Shown here piece by piece: positions 23,158-33,864 of a stretch of DNA of 64,000 nt; position 1 is the first letter of the stretch; each line of letters starts with the position of its first letter. Location of the stretch: positions 50,768,501 through 50,832,500 of the forward strand of contig NC_081825.1 of assembly GCF_030867095.1 (NCBI RefSeq). Direction: 5' to 3'. This DNA comes from Alligator mississippiensis (lineage: Eukaryota; Chordata; Crocodylia; Alligatoridae). Under the pieces are notes generated by a model. It was not told the DNA's origin and made no database searches. It saw nothing but the letters and a program-made list of their open reading frames with translations. The position numbers and the translations under genes are program-made.

Positions 23158-25915
23158 CCATAGATTCATAGATGTTAGGGTCGGAAGGGATCTCAATAGA
23201 TCATCGAGTCTGACCCCCTGCATAAGCAGGAAAGAGTGCTGGGTCTAGATGACCCCAGCTAGATACTCATCTAACCTCCTCTTGAAGACCCCCAGGGTAG
23301 GGGAAAGCACCACCTCCCTTGGGAGCCCATTCCAGACCTTGGCCACTCGAACTGTGAAGAAGTTCCTCCTAATGTCCAATCTAAATCTGCTCTCTGCTAG
23401 CTTGTGGCCATTGTTTCTTGTAACCCCCGGGGGTGCCTTGGTGAATAAATACTCACCAATTCCCTTCTGTGCCCCCGTGATGAACTTATAGGCAGCCACA
23501 AGGTCGCCTCTCAACCTTCTCTTGCGGAGGCTGAAAAGGTCCAGTTTCTCTAGTCTCTCCTTGTAGGGCTTGGTCTGCAGGCCCTTAACCATATGAGTGG
23601 CCCTTCTCTGGACCCTCTCCAGGTTATCCGCATCCTTCTTGAAGTGTGGCGCCCAGAATTGCACGCAGTACTCTAACTGCGGTCTGACCAGTGCCCGATA
23701 GAGGGGAAGTATCACCTCCTTGGACCTATTCATCATGCATTTGCTGATGCACGATAAAATGCCATTGGCTTTTTTGATGGCTTCGTCACACTGCCGACTC
23801 ATGTTCATCTTGGAGTCCACTAGGACTCCAAGATCCCTTTCCACCTCTGTGCCACCCAGCAGGTCATTTCCTAGGCTGTAGGCGTGCTGGACATTTTTCC
23901 TCCCTAGGTGCAGCACTTTGCATTTCTCCTTGTTGAACTGCATTCTGTTGGTTTCTGCCCACTTGTCCAACCTGTCCAGGTCTGCGTGCAGCTGTTCTCT
24001 GCCCTCCGGCATGTCCACATCTCCCCATAGCTTTGTGTCATCTGCAAACTTGGACAGAGTACATTTCACTCCCTTGTCTAAGTCACTGATGAAGACATTA
24101 AAGAGTATCGGTCCAAGGACCGAGCCCTGCGGGACCCCACTGCCCACACCCTTCCAGGTCGAAACCGACCCATCTACCACGACTCTCTGGGTGCGACCCT
24201 CCAGCCAATTTGCCACCCACCGGACTGTGTAGTCATCCAAGTCACAGCCTCTTAACTTGTTCACCAGTATGGGGTGGGATACCGTATCGAACGCCTTCCT
24301 GAAGTCTAAGTATACGACATCCACCCCTCCTCCTGTGTCCAGGCGTTTCGTAACCTGGTCATAAAAAGAGACTAGATTGGTCAGGCACGATTTGCCTGCT
24401 ACGAACCCATGCTGGTTTCCCCTCAGCATAATTTGTCCTGCTGGGCTCTCGCAAATGTGAGCCTTGATAATTTTTTCAAAGACTTTGCCAAGGATGGAGG
24501 TGAGACTGACTGGCCTATAGTTGCCTGGGTCCTCCTTCCTCCCCTTCTTGAAAATTGGGACCACGTTGGCCCTTTTCCAGTCCTCCGGGACTTGGCCCGT
24601 GCGCCATGAGCGTTCAAATATTCCCGCCAGTGGCTCTTCAATGATGTCGGCCAGTGCCTTCAGCACCCTCGGATGGAGCTCATCCGGGCCTGCCGACTTA
24701 AAGGCATCCAGTTCTTCCAAGTGACTCTGCACCATCTCAGGGTCTACGCATGGAAGTCTGGCGCCTTGCTGCTGCCTCTCTACAACCCCAATGAGAGACT
24801 TGTCGTGTCCCTCACTTAGGAACACTGAGGCAAAGAACTCATTGAGGAGTTCAGCCTTGTCCCCCCTGTCCGTCACCAATTGTTCCTGCCCACTTAGCAG
24901 GGGTCCTATTCCTCCCTGGGTCTTCCTTTTACTCCCTATATATCTAAAAAACAATTTCTTGTTGTCTTTTACTTGGGATGCCATCCTCAGCTCCATGGTA
25001 GCTTTGGCCTGTCTAACTGCCTCCCTACAAGCACGAGCAGAGGAGGTATATTCGTCTTTGGTGATCTCTCCCTGTTTCCACTTTTTATATGCTCCCCTTT
25101 TGGCCCTTAGGCTGCCCTGGATTTCTGTGGTCAGCCAGGGAAGCCTCCTGGCCCCTTTCCCTCTTTTGCCTCGCTCGGGGATCGTCTTGCTTTGTGCCCG
25201 AAGGATCGTTTCCTTAAGGCACAGCCACCCTTCTTGGGCTCCCATCCCTTCAAAATTCCTACTCTGCAGTGTGTCCTTGACTAATCGCCTGAGTTCATTG
25301 AAATCAGCTTTCCTAAAGTCTAGCACTTTCACCCTACTAGTTACCTTACCCACTCGACGTCTTATGGTGAATTCTATTATTAGGTGATCACTGTCCCCCA
25401 GATGGCTACCAATCTGGAGGTCCCCCACCATGTCATCTCCCGTTGCCAATACCAGATCCAGTATGGCATTCCCCCTAGTGGGACCGTGTACCTCCTGTGT
25501 CAGGTGGAGGTCCTGTACACAGGTTAGAAACCTTTGTGAGCAGTGGGACTTTGCTGTCTGTGACTCCCAGCAGATGTCTGGGTAGTTTAGGTCCCCCATG
25601 ACTACCGCCTCTTTAGCTTTTATGGTCACCGAGAGTTGCCTCAGGAGCCCCGAATCTCTTTCTTCCCCTTGATGTGGGGGTCTGTAGCAGACCCCTACCA
25701 CCAAATCCCTTTCTCCTTGCCCCCCATGTAGCCTAACCCACAATCCTTCTACTTCCTCATCCTTGGATTCTGTCTTGATGAGGGTTGATGTATATTGCTC
25801 CCTGACATAGAGCGCAACCCCTCCCTCTTTCTTCCCCACCCTGTCCTTTCTGTACAATCTATAGCCCTCAATATGTACTGCCCAGTCGTGGGATGAATCT
25901 CACCATGTAACAATT
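23158..25915 (-). mobile_element. CR1 LINE, nearly intact, 5'-truncated
   Basis: Runs from the 5' truncation near 25915 (homology starts within the endonuclease, at the segment equivalent to TWWDSSHDW) to the 3' UTR and the terminal ATCTATGAATCTATGG near 23158. Apart from one stop codon (see ORF2) it has no frameshift. It is among the youngest LINE copies here and serves as a reference for the degenerate ones. No clear target duplication was seen, as is common for CR1. Confidence 0.95.
23245..25857 (-). CDS. CR1 ORF2: endonuclease (partial) and reverse transcriptase
   Basis: 870 uninterrupted codons ending TAG at 23245-23247. The left part is the C-terminal two thirds of an apurinic-type endonuclease: CYRPPH (57-62), MGDLN (87-91) and the catalytic SDH (156-158). 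The reverse transcriptase follows: VPIFKKG (433-439), YLDFRKAFD (516-524), SGVPQGSVLGP (573-583) and the catalytic FADD (604-607). The C-terminal domain ends FKRRLDEYLAGVI. The apparent first codon is TTG (25855-25857), not a real start: the frame continues upstream through GYRL and VHIEG to an in-frame TGA where TGG of the WWD motif is expected, and the rest of the N terminus is missing. So the protein is probably inactive as it stands, but RT and most of EN are intact. Confidence 0.95.
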   Translation of the reverse strand: MYRKDRVGKKEGGVALYVREQYTSTLIKTESKDEEVEGLWVRLHGGQGERDLVVGVCYRPPHQGEERDSGLLRQLSVTIKAKEAVVMGDLNYPDICWESQTAKSHCSQRFLTCVQDLHLTQEVHGPTRGNAILDLVLATGDDMVGDLQIGSHLGDSDHLIIEFTIRRRVGKVTSRVKVLDFRKADFNELRRLVKDTLQSRNFEGMGAQEGWLCLKETILRAQSKTIPERGKRGKGARRLPWLTTEIQGSLRAKRGAYKKWKQGEITKDEYTSSARACREAVRQAKATMELRMASQVKDNKKLFFRYIGSKRKTQGGIGPLLSGQEQLVTDRGDKAELLNEFFASVFLSEGHDKSLIGVVERQQQGARLPCVDPEMVQSHLEELDAFKSAGPDELHPRVLKALADIIEEPLAGIFERSWRTGQVPEDWKRANVVPIFKKGRKEDPGNYRPVSLTSILGKVFEKIIKAHICESPAGQIMLRGNQHGFVAGKSCLTNLVSFYDQVTKRLDTGGGVDVVYLDFRKAFDTVSHPILVNKLRGCDLDDYTVRWVANWLEGRTQRVVVDGSVSTWKGVGSGVPQGSVLGPILFNVFISDLDKGVKCTLSKFADDTKLWGDVDMPEGREQLHADLDRLDKWAETNRMQFNKEKCKVLHLGRKNVQHAYSLGNDLLGGTEVERDLGVLVDSKMNMSRQCDEAIKKANGILSCISKCMMNRSKEVILPLYRALVRPQLEYCVQFWAPHFKKDADNLERVQRRATHMVKGLQTKPYKERLEKLDLFSLRKRRLRGDLVAAYKFITGAQKGIGEYLFTKAPPGVTRNNGHKLAESRFRLDIRRNFFTVRVAKVWNGLPREVVLSPTLGVFKRRLDEYLAGVI

Positions 25916-26549
25916 TTTCCCATGCTGGATTAACCAACAGGCTGTTCTGGGTTATCAGCTGTTTTTCCAATATTTTTAACCAAACAGTATTATAAGACAG
26001 AGATGATCGAAAGAACTGAGCTCTAAAAAATAGCCAGCAGCTGTTGTAGGAACACATTTTAGAGTATCCCACAACATCCTACAAGCTGCTTGTAGCAGTG
26101 CAAGATCTTTTAAGACAGGATTGCAAATTATTTCTATTTTCTCTAACCTCTGAATTGCATGAATATCTTATTTGTCTAATGTAGAGAATCCCTGATGGAC
26201 TATTCAGCTAGCTGCATAGGCTGACTTGCAGTCCTCTTTCTCCAAGATTCCTTTTCAAATTACTGGAAAAAACATTAAAAACTGTAACTGGTACTTTCTG
26301 GCCACCTTAAATAAGGTAACGAGTTGCCTGTTTTTGAAGGAGAAACAGTAGTGAAATGGTTAACCATGGTAAAAGTTGGTCCAATAAAAGGTATCACCTA
26401 CAAAAATCCTAACCACAGTCATATTTAAATGGTAGATTGTAAGACCTTTGGAGCAGAGACCATATCTTCCTCCACAAGGCTGTCCAAGGGCCCTTACCCT
26501 GGTGGATCCCCTGACCAGGATAGCATTATAAATGCTACATCATATAGTG

Positions 26550-26751
26550 GTATAGGTTGTAGCTGTTTTGGTCTAAGGACATAGACAGATAAGGTTCTTT
26601 GGGTAAATCTGGTATCTTTTATTAGACCAATGCAAATAGTTGGAAAAATCTAAGATATTTATACCCAAAAGCTTACTAAGAAGAATTTTTCCAACTATCT
26701 GAGTTGGTCTAATAAAAGATCTCAGATTTACCCAAAGAACCTTGTCTGACC
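26550..26751 (-). mobile_element. Penelope-like inverted-dimer tail with 13-bp target duplication
   Basis: The plus strand starts with the reversed tail (GGTTGTAGC, GGTCTAAGGACATAG, AAGGTTCTTTGGGTAAATC) and ends with the same tail forward (GTTGGTCTAATAAAAGATC through CCAAAGAACCTTGTCTG). It is flanked by the perfect 13-mer ACATCATATAGTG (26537-26549 and 26752-26764). The arms can form a roughly 75-95 bp stem. The full GGTTGTAGC terminus is present only at the left, so the element's 3' end is at 26550. Confidence 0.8.
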
Positions 26752-28779
26752 ACATCATATAGTGATAACAATTAAATAAGAGTTCATTGTCATTACCATA
26801 CTGAAATAAATGGGAGAACTTCATAACTTTGTTGATACTACTGTTTCTATTTGGCTGGATGCAGACTTTACAAATCATACATTCGGGCTTAAAGAATACA
26901 TTTCACAGAATGAATCAAAATCTACAGAGTTTAGGGCATTGCCATGAATTTCCAGGGTCGCCTCCCCTTAGTTGGTAGCAACAGAATAACAAATGACACA
27001 ACTGTGACATCAACTGAGCCACAGCCCTGATGTTTCCCAACACAAAAACCACCAAATTCCCAGTAGTTACTTCTGTAATCCATCTGTAACCTAAAGATTC
27101 ATCCACAAAAGCATTACTAGATAAACTGAGAAACAGAAAAGTGACCCATGAGAATGAACAGGCAGGGAGGAAATAAAACAAAAATCTTCAGATCCAAGCC
27201 CTGTAAGCAAGGAAGCCTGAGTCAGCTAGCTTCACGAAATATACCGCATAGCTTACTGCTGCTAGACAGTTAATCATCTACTGTTAGTGCAAACCTAGGA
27301 AAGAGACTGATTCAAGATCCAGCCCAATCATTGGCTCATTACAACCAGACCTGAGGGAGGGAGAGGGAGAAGGAGAGGGGAGGGGGCTGACACTGAGGCT
27401 GAAGCAGTGGACTGAAGTTATACATCGCTCACTGTCTGAAGGCAAAGGAAAGGGTGGAGGTGAAGTTTTCATGGAGCAGGGCCCAGAACAGTTGCAATCT
27501 ACTTTTGTAAACAGATTCAGCAGCGTCTCCAGGCTCAGTCTTAAGAGTACATTTCCCAAGAGACTTGCCTTTGCCCCACCAAAGAGAAAAGCCAGCCAGT
27601 TTAAACATCATCCTAAAATGTTAGCAAGAATTCCACACTGAAACTAAAGTATAGCCATCATAACTCTTAAGAAGGGAGTAATTTCTCTTCAGATCTCCAC
27701 ATGCTTCACAAATATTACCAAATTAAACCTCAGGACCTCAGTGCACCTTCAGGTTAGAGGCAGCTCTACCATCCCTTTTGTAATGGGTAAATTAAAGCAC
27801 AGAAAAGTATAATTTGCCTGAAGTTGCACAGTTAGTTTGTGGCAAAGATGGACAAAGGACTTCAAACTCAGGTGAATGCTTTACAGTCAGACCATCCTAT
27901 CACAGTTCCCTTTCCTTCATGTTCTCCTCCTCTCCAAATCACCTGGACATTGGGGGGATAATGTCTGCTCTTACCCAGATGCCTCTGAGAAGACAAACTC
28001 CAGAAAGTACATGTGGCCATAACTTAGCCATTTGTGCTCCAGGGTAAAAAGTAGTACAAAATAAAAAGAATACCTTGGCTTCTCTTCATTATCATCCTTC
28101 TCAGAAGCCTCAGATCAAAACTCCTCTGTATAGAAATCACTCAGACCTGAAAAGGCCTTTTTTATTTACCATCTGACTGACTAACATTGTGTAACGTGAG
28201 AAACTTTAGAGCCCAACAACTAGTTTCAAATGGCTCTTGCCTCTCTAAAAGATGCAGACCCTTACATCTTCCTCCTATAGCCAAAAGATATCAATTAATA
28301 AAACAGCATGGACTAAATAGAGAATTTTCAAATACATATGCATGATCTAACTAACAATATTCAGTTAGTTTCAGAGGCGCTCTGTATGATTGTGTGGGTC
28401 TTCAGGTATCTTCTGAGACATCAGCAACTGTAGTATCAGGTGGTAGCAAGTCCTTCAGTTCTAGCTGTATGTCCTGGGGTTCAGTTTTCTGTGGTTGTTT
28501 TTTACTGAGATTTCTCTGAACAAAACAACTGACCCGTTGCCCCTTATCCTTTTTTCCTTTTAAGGCTTGGAGAAAGCATCATTTATTTCTGCAGAAATAA
28601 TCTGTTTGGGGTGACAACACAGAACCGTTTATAGCTAATAAAACAAACTGCTGTAAAAATGTATTTCAGGTGAAACATTAGGTTCTAAACACAACCCAAA
28701 CAGCAGTCAGAGGAGACAGATTCTTCCAAAAGGAGTGCTCAATGTCCAAAAATATATTCTAATTTTTTTCCTATGGGCG

Positions 28780-29490
28780 TGTGCCAGAACACCACAGGTG
28801 GCAGAACGCCGGGGCTAAGGGTGCTCTATCCCCCCAAATGAGGGGCAGCAGGTAGGGCTGTAAGGCAGCCCAGAGCCTACAGCTGGGCGGCTGCAGCAGG
28901 GGTGGAGATGGGCACGCACACAGCCAGGATCACAGCCTGGCATGTTGATCACTGGGTGCCCAGCACGGCAGGCAAGTATCAGTCTACACTGTGAAAGGGA
29001 AGGGGCTGGGGGCGGGGAAGGCAGATCGAGGCCCCCGCAGGGAGGGAGGGAGCAGGGCATAAGCAGGGGCAGGGGCGAATGAGGCCCTGGGTGGGCAGTG
29101 GGATGATCAGAGACTGGGTGGTTTCTCCAGGGGCGTGGGGAGGCTCCTGTTGCTGTGCAAAGCCTGGCAATCTGAATGCGGGGCAGACGTGGCTGCCACT
29201 GTGCTTTGCGCGCTGCTGCAGCTGCTCCAGGAGTGGCACAATATCATGTGCCTGTTGCCACTGGGCTGCACCACGCCCCTGCCCGCCTGGTGGTGAAACG
29301 CACATGGCGTCACGTGAGTTCAGAGGCAGCAGTAGCTGCAGCAAGGCGCAAAGTGCAGCCCACAGCTGCAGCTGCCTCTACCCTGTGCACAGAAGGGGGG
29401 TGATGGGGCACATGCTAGGGTGCACACAACAGCGGGAGCCCCCCTCCGCGCTCCTGGATTAGCCGCCTGGGCTCCGGTCACTCAGCCTCC
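28780..29490. repeat. GC-rich interspersed repeat, unclassified
   Basis: A sharply bounded GC-rich block beginning near GTGTGCCAGAACACCAC and ending near TCAGCCTCCCCCCC, in A/T-rich intron. It shares the composition and fragments (GGCAGATCGAGGCCCCCGC, GGGAGGGAG, GCTGCAGCTG) of the fold-back element at 60203-61247. It may be a relative; its ends are not resolved. ORFs here are compositional. Confidence 0.4.
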
Positions 29491-29839
29491 CCCCCAATAA
29501 TTTTATTTATCCTTCTGCCTATGCAGAACACAGAGGCATCAACACAGAAAAATGTTTTTCATGGACCCTTTTTCTCCCTTTTCCACTGTAGTTTTTTCTT
29601 TTGGGTTTATACTTTTGCATCTCTTTTCAAATGGTGGGCATTATCTTAGCTTGTAGCAGGTGCCACAGCATGTGCAGCTCCACAAGCTCTTTTTGTGGAC
29701 ACTGACTGAGTTCCATGTGGCTTTCTGCCTCCAATTTCAGTTTTGAAGCATTTTAGATTTTATTTAACAGTCACAGTGGGCATGGCTACACAAGAAGCTT
29801 TACTGCACATTAAACTAACCTATCATGTCATGTAGTGGA

Positions 29840-30309
29840 TGATCTTCCTGTTGGCACTGTCCAGTTTGTGGGCATGGGCACTATTTGCCCACACAGGAAA
29901 GCAGTATTCCTCTGGTGTGTAAGCCAAGGCGAGTGTACTTGTTCTCAAGGTAGAGAAATCAGGTCCACATGCTGTACCAGCTAGTTCCTTAATGACCACT
30001 GCCCTTAAGGTTGCCTTGTGCCTCGGCTTCCCCAGGTGGCTGGTGGAAGGTTAGGCTTCTGTCTAGTGTAACACCCAGGTAGGCTGGTGTCTTCTTGAAG
30101 GGTAACTCTTTTCCTTCCACGACAACTCTTAGCTTGGCATTTGCAGCATGATTATTCAGGTGAAAAAGTGTTGAGGAAGTCTTCTGTATATTCATCTTTA
30201 ATCGCCAGTGTTTTAGGTAGGAAACTATGAGTTCCATGTCATGGCTCAGTTTGGCCTCTACTGATGATATATTATTACTGGCAGCAGCAATACATCCACT
30301 ATATGACAC
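29840..30309 (-). pseudogene. Non-CR1 LINE reverse transcriptase fragment
   Basis: The minus strand encodes a late RT/thumb segment: LSHDMELIVSYLKHWRLKMN, KTSSTLFHLNN, then LPFKKTPAYLGVTLDRSLTF. After a frameshift near 30020 it continues as KELAGTACGPDFSTLRTS, LALAYTPEEYCFPVWANSAH. The combination FHLNN...YLGVTLDRxL...EYCxPVW is the well-known signature of a LINE RT group distinct from CR1 (I/Jockey-related type; exact clade not determined). At least one frameshift and lost termini make it a pseudogene. Confidence 0.75.
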
Positions 30310-30803
30310 GATAGAAAAATACCCTATGCAGACACATCTAAGAAGCAGAATACCCCTACCAGTATCTGCCAGAAACAGTAGGAAGCAGGTGACATACTCT
30401 CATCATGGCCCCAGAAAAGGTGGGAAGAGCAATGGAACAACCACGACACTCCACTATACAACTAAATTCCCATGTAAGCCCGAATTGACTGTGATCAGGC
30501 TATGGTGCTTTCAATAAAATCAATCATAAAATGAGCCTTACAAACTCACCATCGTGCCCCTGTGGCAAAGGAGATCAGACAGCTCAGGATACTAACTAAC
30601 TGCTCTCTATATGGTCCACCAGAGGGAGCGAACAGTCTGAAAGACTGCAGTAATATTGATGGATCTACTCTTAAATGGTTGGAGGAGTAGACTTTCTGAA
30701 GTCACACACAAAAAGATGACTAATGACTAATTTAAAAACCATGCACTAAATTAATGCATATTAGATTAGTCTAATACGCATTTTACTAGCACTTGAAAAT
30801 AGA

Positions 30804-31124
30804 GGCTGCCTGTACACAAGCGCAGAGGCTGCTCTGACACACTGTAATTAATTGAGTCTTGATTAATCAAGTCTGCTGGAGCGTGGTAACTACGTGCGCT
30901 CCAGCAGCCTCCCATGTCTTGTGTATCAGCATCCCCATGCTTCAAAATAGCATTGGGGGTGTTTGACCTAAAGCTCACTGAATAGCTCAAGTGCCCCTGC
31001 TGTCATTTTGAAGTGTAGGGACACTGATATTTGAGATGCTGTGGTGCTTTAATTAGAGCAGTTCTCAGAGTTGCTTTAATTAAAGTTTCATCTCCCCACA
31101 CCTGGAGCATGTGTAAAAGTACCC
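30804..31124 (-). mobile_element. Harbinger-like MITE, same family as 54097-54476
   Basis: The left end GGCTGCCTGTACACAAG corresponds to the reversed right end of the 54 kb copy (GGGTGCCTGCACACGAG). The right end GAGCATGTGTAAAAGTACCC corresponds to that copy's left end. The interior shares ATTAATCAAGTCTGCTGGAGC, TGTGTATCAGCATCCCCA and GCTGTCATTTTGAAG. The two copies are in opposite orientations. The 3-bp flanks (AGA/ATA) are imperfect. Confidence 0.65.
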
Positions 31125-31538
31125 ATAGGTACTAGATTTAATGTGCATTAGCAAATATGTAGACGCTAGCCAGGAGCAGAGCACTGTGTCTGACAGCTCC
31201 TGCAGCCATGGGGCAGGGGCAGCTCCTCTGCAGCCCCTGCCTGACCTTTAGCCCCCTGGCCTATCCTCTGGGCCCTGGGGCCAGCTGCTGCCTGTTCCTG
31301 GCAACCGGGGCTTTCATTGGTGGGCCTGTCTTGACAACAGTAGTGCTGCTCACCCTAGCTGGAGCCAGAGAGATCTGTTGTCTGCCCCCTGGGCATTGTG
31401 CCCCTGCAGCGTGGGCATGTGCCAGCTCTGGCACTTGAGCAAGCCCCTGGCTTTGCTCTTGAGCCCTCATCTTTCACCTGCCTGCAGTCCCTGGCAGAAG
31501 CATCCCGTGGACATGGCACTCAGCCCAGGGCCCCAACT

Positions 31539-31721
31539 GGGGGCAGAAGAGATGTGGATCTCATGGCAATATGTGGCAATGCTGAAGTCCCGTGGCAGTT
31601 CAACCAGGGAACATGGGCCAATGCCCACACACATGATCAGATGGAGGCTCGCATGAGGGAGCTCGGGCACGACTGCTCTGGGAGGCAGTGCAGGGTCAAA
31701 GTGAAGGCCCGGCAGATACAG
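31539..31721 (+). pseudogene. Myb/SANT-like DNA-binding domain relic
   Basis: The translation contains RDVDLMAICGNAEVPWQFNQ, then NAHTHDQMEARMRELGHD, then SGRQCRVKVKARQIQ. This follows the Myb/SANT-like (Myb_DNA-bind_4 type) pattern: acidic start, ...LLAIWGDxEVQxQL, helix 2 with YxxIAxxMxxxGY, and QCRxKVKxLRxxY. The leading tryptophan, the W of the IWG motif and the end of helix 3 are lost, so the domain is decayed. Such domains recognise terminal repeats in Harbinger systems and have also been recruited into host genes. There is no intact gene structure around it. Confidence 0.55.
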
Positions 31722-33450
31722 GGTGAGGGTCAATGACCAAAACAAGCAGTCTGGGGCAGCCCACAGAAGCATGCCCTGCATGAGGGAGCTGACAAGGATC
31801 CTCACTCCCAGGAACCCAGGCCACAGGCAGCATGTTTATTTTAGCACTGGTGGCTTGCCAGAGCTCCCACTCTGTCCCAGTCCCAGAGAGGAGTTCCCTG
31901 AGGAGAGCCCCTTGGGCCAGCAGCACCAGTGGTCAGTGGCCTCCTCATCCAGCGCGGGCAACCCGGGCTGGCATCCAGCAACTGTGGCCACACAGTGAGA
32001 GTGGGGAAGACAGGCCAGGGAGGACCCCACACAGAGCCAACTCAAGTTTCTCCCTGGAGAGGGCCACTGGCTGTGTGGCCAGGCACCAGGCCTCTAACCC
32101 CCCAGCACCTCACAAGCAGCTGGACCACCTCCCCCCCCAGGCTCCGAGACCGACAGCCAGGACTGCCTGCAATGCCCACCTGGTAAGCCCCACACAGGAA
32201 GTTCACAGAAGTTGAGGGCTGGAAGGCACCTTGTGAGATCATCAGGTCCAGGGCAGGAAAGACTGCTGGAGTCAAATAACTCCAGGATGGAGTGAGGCAC
32301 CATGGCCACCCATTTTCACGCCACCTCATCTGCCTGCCCCTGGCCTACAGGCCTAGTGCCAGGGGCCCTGCACAGGGGTGGAGGTCCCCCTCCCCTTCCC
32401 TTCTGTTCCCTCCTTGCCCTGCGTGGCCGAGCTCCCCCCTGCCTCTTGGAGTTCCCCCCCCCGACAGCACACAGGGAGGCAGGAGGCAGTGCAGAACCTT
32501 ACTGAGCAGAAAGTGCCCTCCTAGCTAGGCAGCCAGGGGCTTCTCACATGCAGAGAACCTCATCAACGGCAGCGGTGATCCCCTTGGCCATGAGGATCAG
32601 GGACTAGGCTGAGGTACCCCTCCAGGCGGTGGCGCACATTGCAGAGAAGCTCGGGCTTTCCTGGGGCACCACTGAAGCTCAGGGCCCTCCACCAGGTTCT
32701 CAGCTGCACCCAGGGCACCGTGGTGATCAGCAGCAGCATGGTGTAGTGGGTTAGGCACCCCTCAGTGATCTCAAACAGCTCATCATGGCATGCCCAGGGG
32801 ACTCTCATGAGGGGCATGCTCAGGGTGCAGGCCATGTGTGGGTGGGCTCTGCCCCAGGCCATATCTCTGACAAGCCTGCCAGAGGATGGTAGGGGTGTTA
32901 CTGGCTCTGCATCCTAGCCAGGGGGAGCCCCTTGGTCCATCTCCCTGGCCAGCATGGGCCAGCCTCACAGGAGCAAACTGCCTGGCCTGCAGGAGAAGAG
33001 GGGGAGTTGGCCGTGGCCCAGCCTGTGGAGGGAATTGGGAAAGCAGGCTGTCTGCAGCAAGTGTCAAGCCAGCCATGTGACGCTGCAGAGGGAGTGGGGA
33101 CAGACAGCGTGGCTGGTGGCTGCCTGTGACAGGGGCTGCCTGGCCAACTTACCATGGTCCCTGGGCACCTGTGTGCACACAACCCCTGATCTGAGGCTGG
33201 TTGGCACATAGCCCATGTGAGTTTACAAAATGTTGCAAACTGACAAAGAGCCTCTCCTATGCTTGCTCTGCAGCTCCCGCAGCTTCTCGCAGGGGAGAGG
33301 CATCAGCCACAGCCAGGGACACAGCATCAGGAATGGTGCCCCCAACGGCCAGCACCCTCTGCATGTGCTGCCTCCACCAGTGGCGCACCCAGGATTGCAC
33401 CCTCCTGCTGAACCAGTTAGTCACCATCACAGGGAGTGGCTGGCTGACTT

Positions 33451-33864
33451 GTGGGCAGGCATGAATCAGCAGAAGTGGGCAAGCGGGAGCGGGAGGTGTA
33501 CAAGCAGGAGAGGGAGGTGCATAAGCGGAAACAGGCCCGGGAGGAGCAGGCATACTGTGCCTTGCTCCTGGAGCTCAAGGAAAGGCATATTGCCCGCCTT
33601 GAACAGATGGTGGCTGCCCAGGAGTGGCAGGCTGGCATGGTGGGTCAGACAGTGGGGACCATGAAGGAGGACCGCTGGGTGATCTTGGCCCTGGCGGCCT
33701 CCTTTGTGCTGCCCATTGCCTACTACCCAGCCAGCGGCCCCAGCCCCACCTGCTGCCTAGCAGCCACCTGCTGCCCAGCCATGGGCCTTGGCCCCAGGCC
33801 AGTGGGCCTGGGAGGAGGCCCTGAACCAGATGCAGTGGCCAGGGCACCCTGCCCCTGCTCCTGA
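33451..33864 (+). pseudogene. Coiled-coil segment, possible C terminus of the Myb/SANT-like protein
   Basis: From about residue 9 the frame reads VGKREREVYKQEREVHKRKQ, then AREEQAYCALLLELKERHIA and RLEQMVAAQEWQ: strongly charged heptads forming a coiled coil, typical of the C-terminal part of Myb/SANT-like proteins. It then changes to low-complexity Pro/Ala/Cys sequence. It has the same strand as the SANT relic 1.8 kb upstream, but the connection is broken. Inferred to belong to the same original ORF. Confidence 0.4.

Noticed and set aside
23158-23170. Possible short duplication CACCAT at both ends of the young CR1
   Set aside because: The right-hand CACCAT is part of the CR1 coding sequence (antisense of ATGGTG), so it is not a target duplication.
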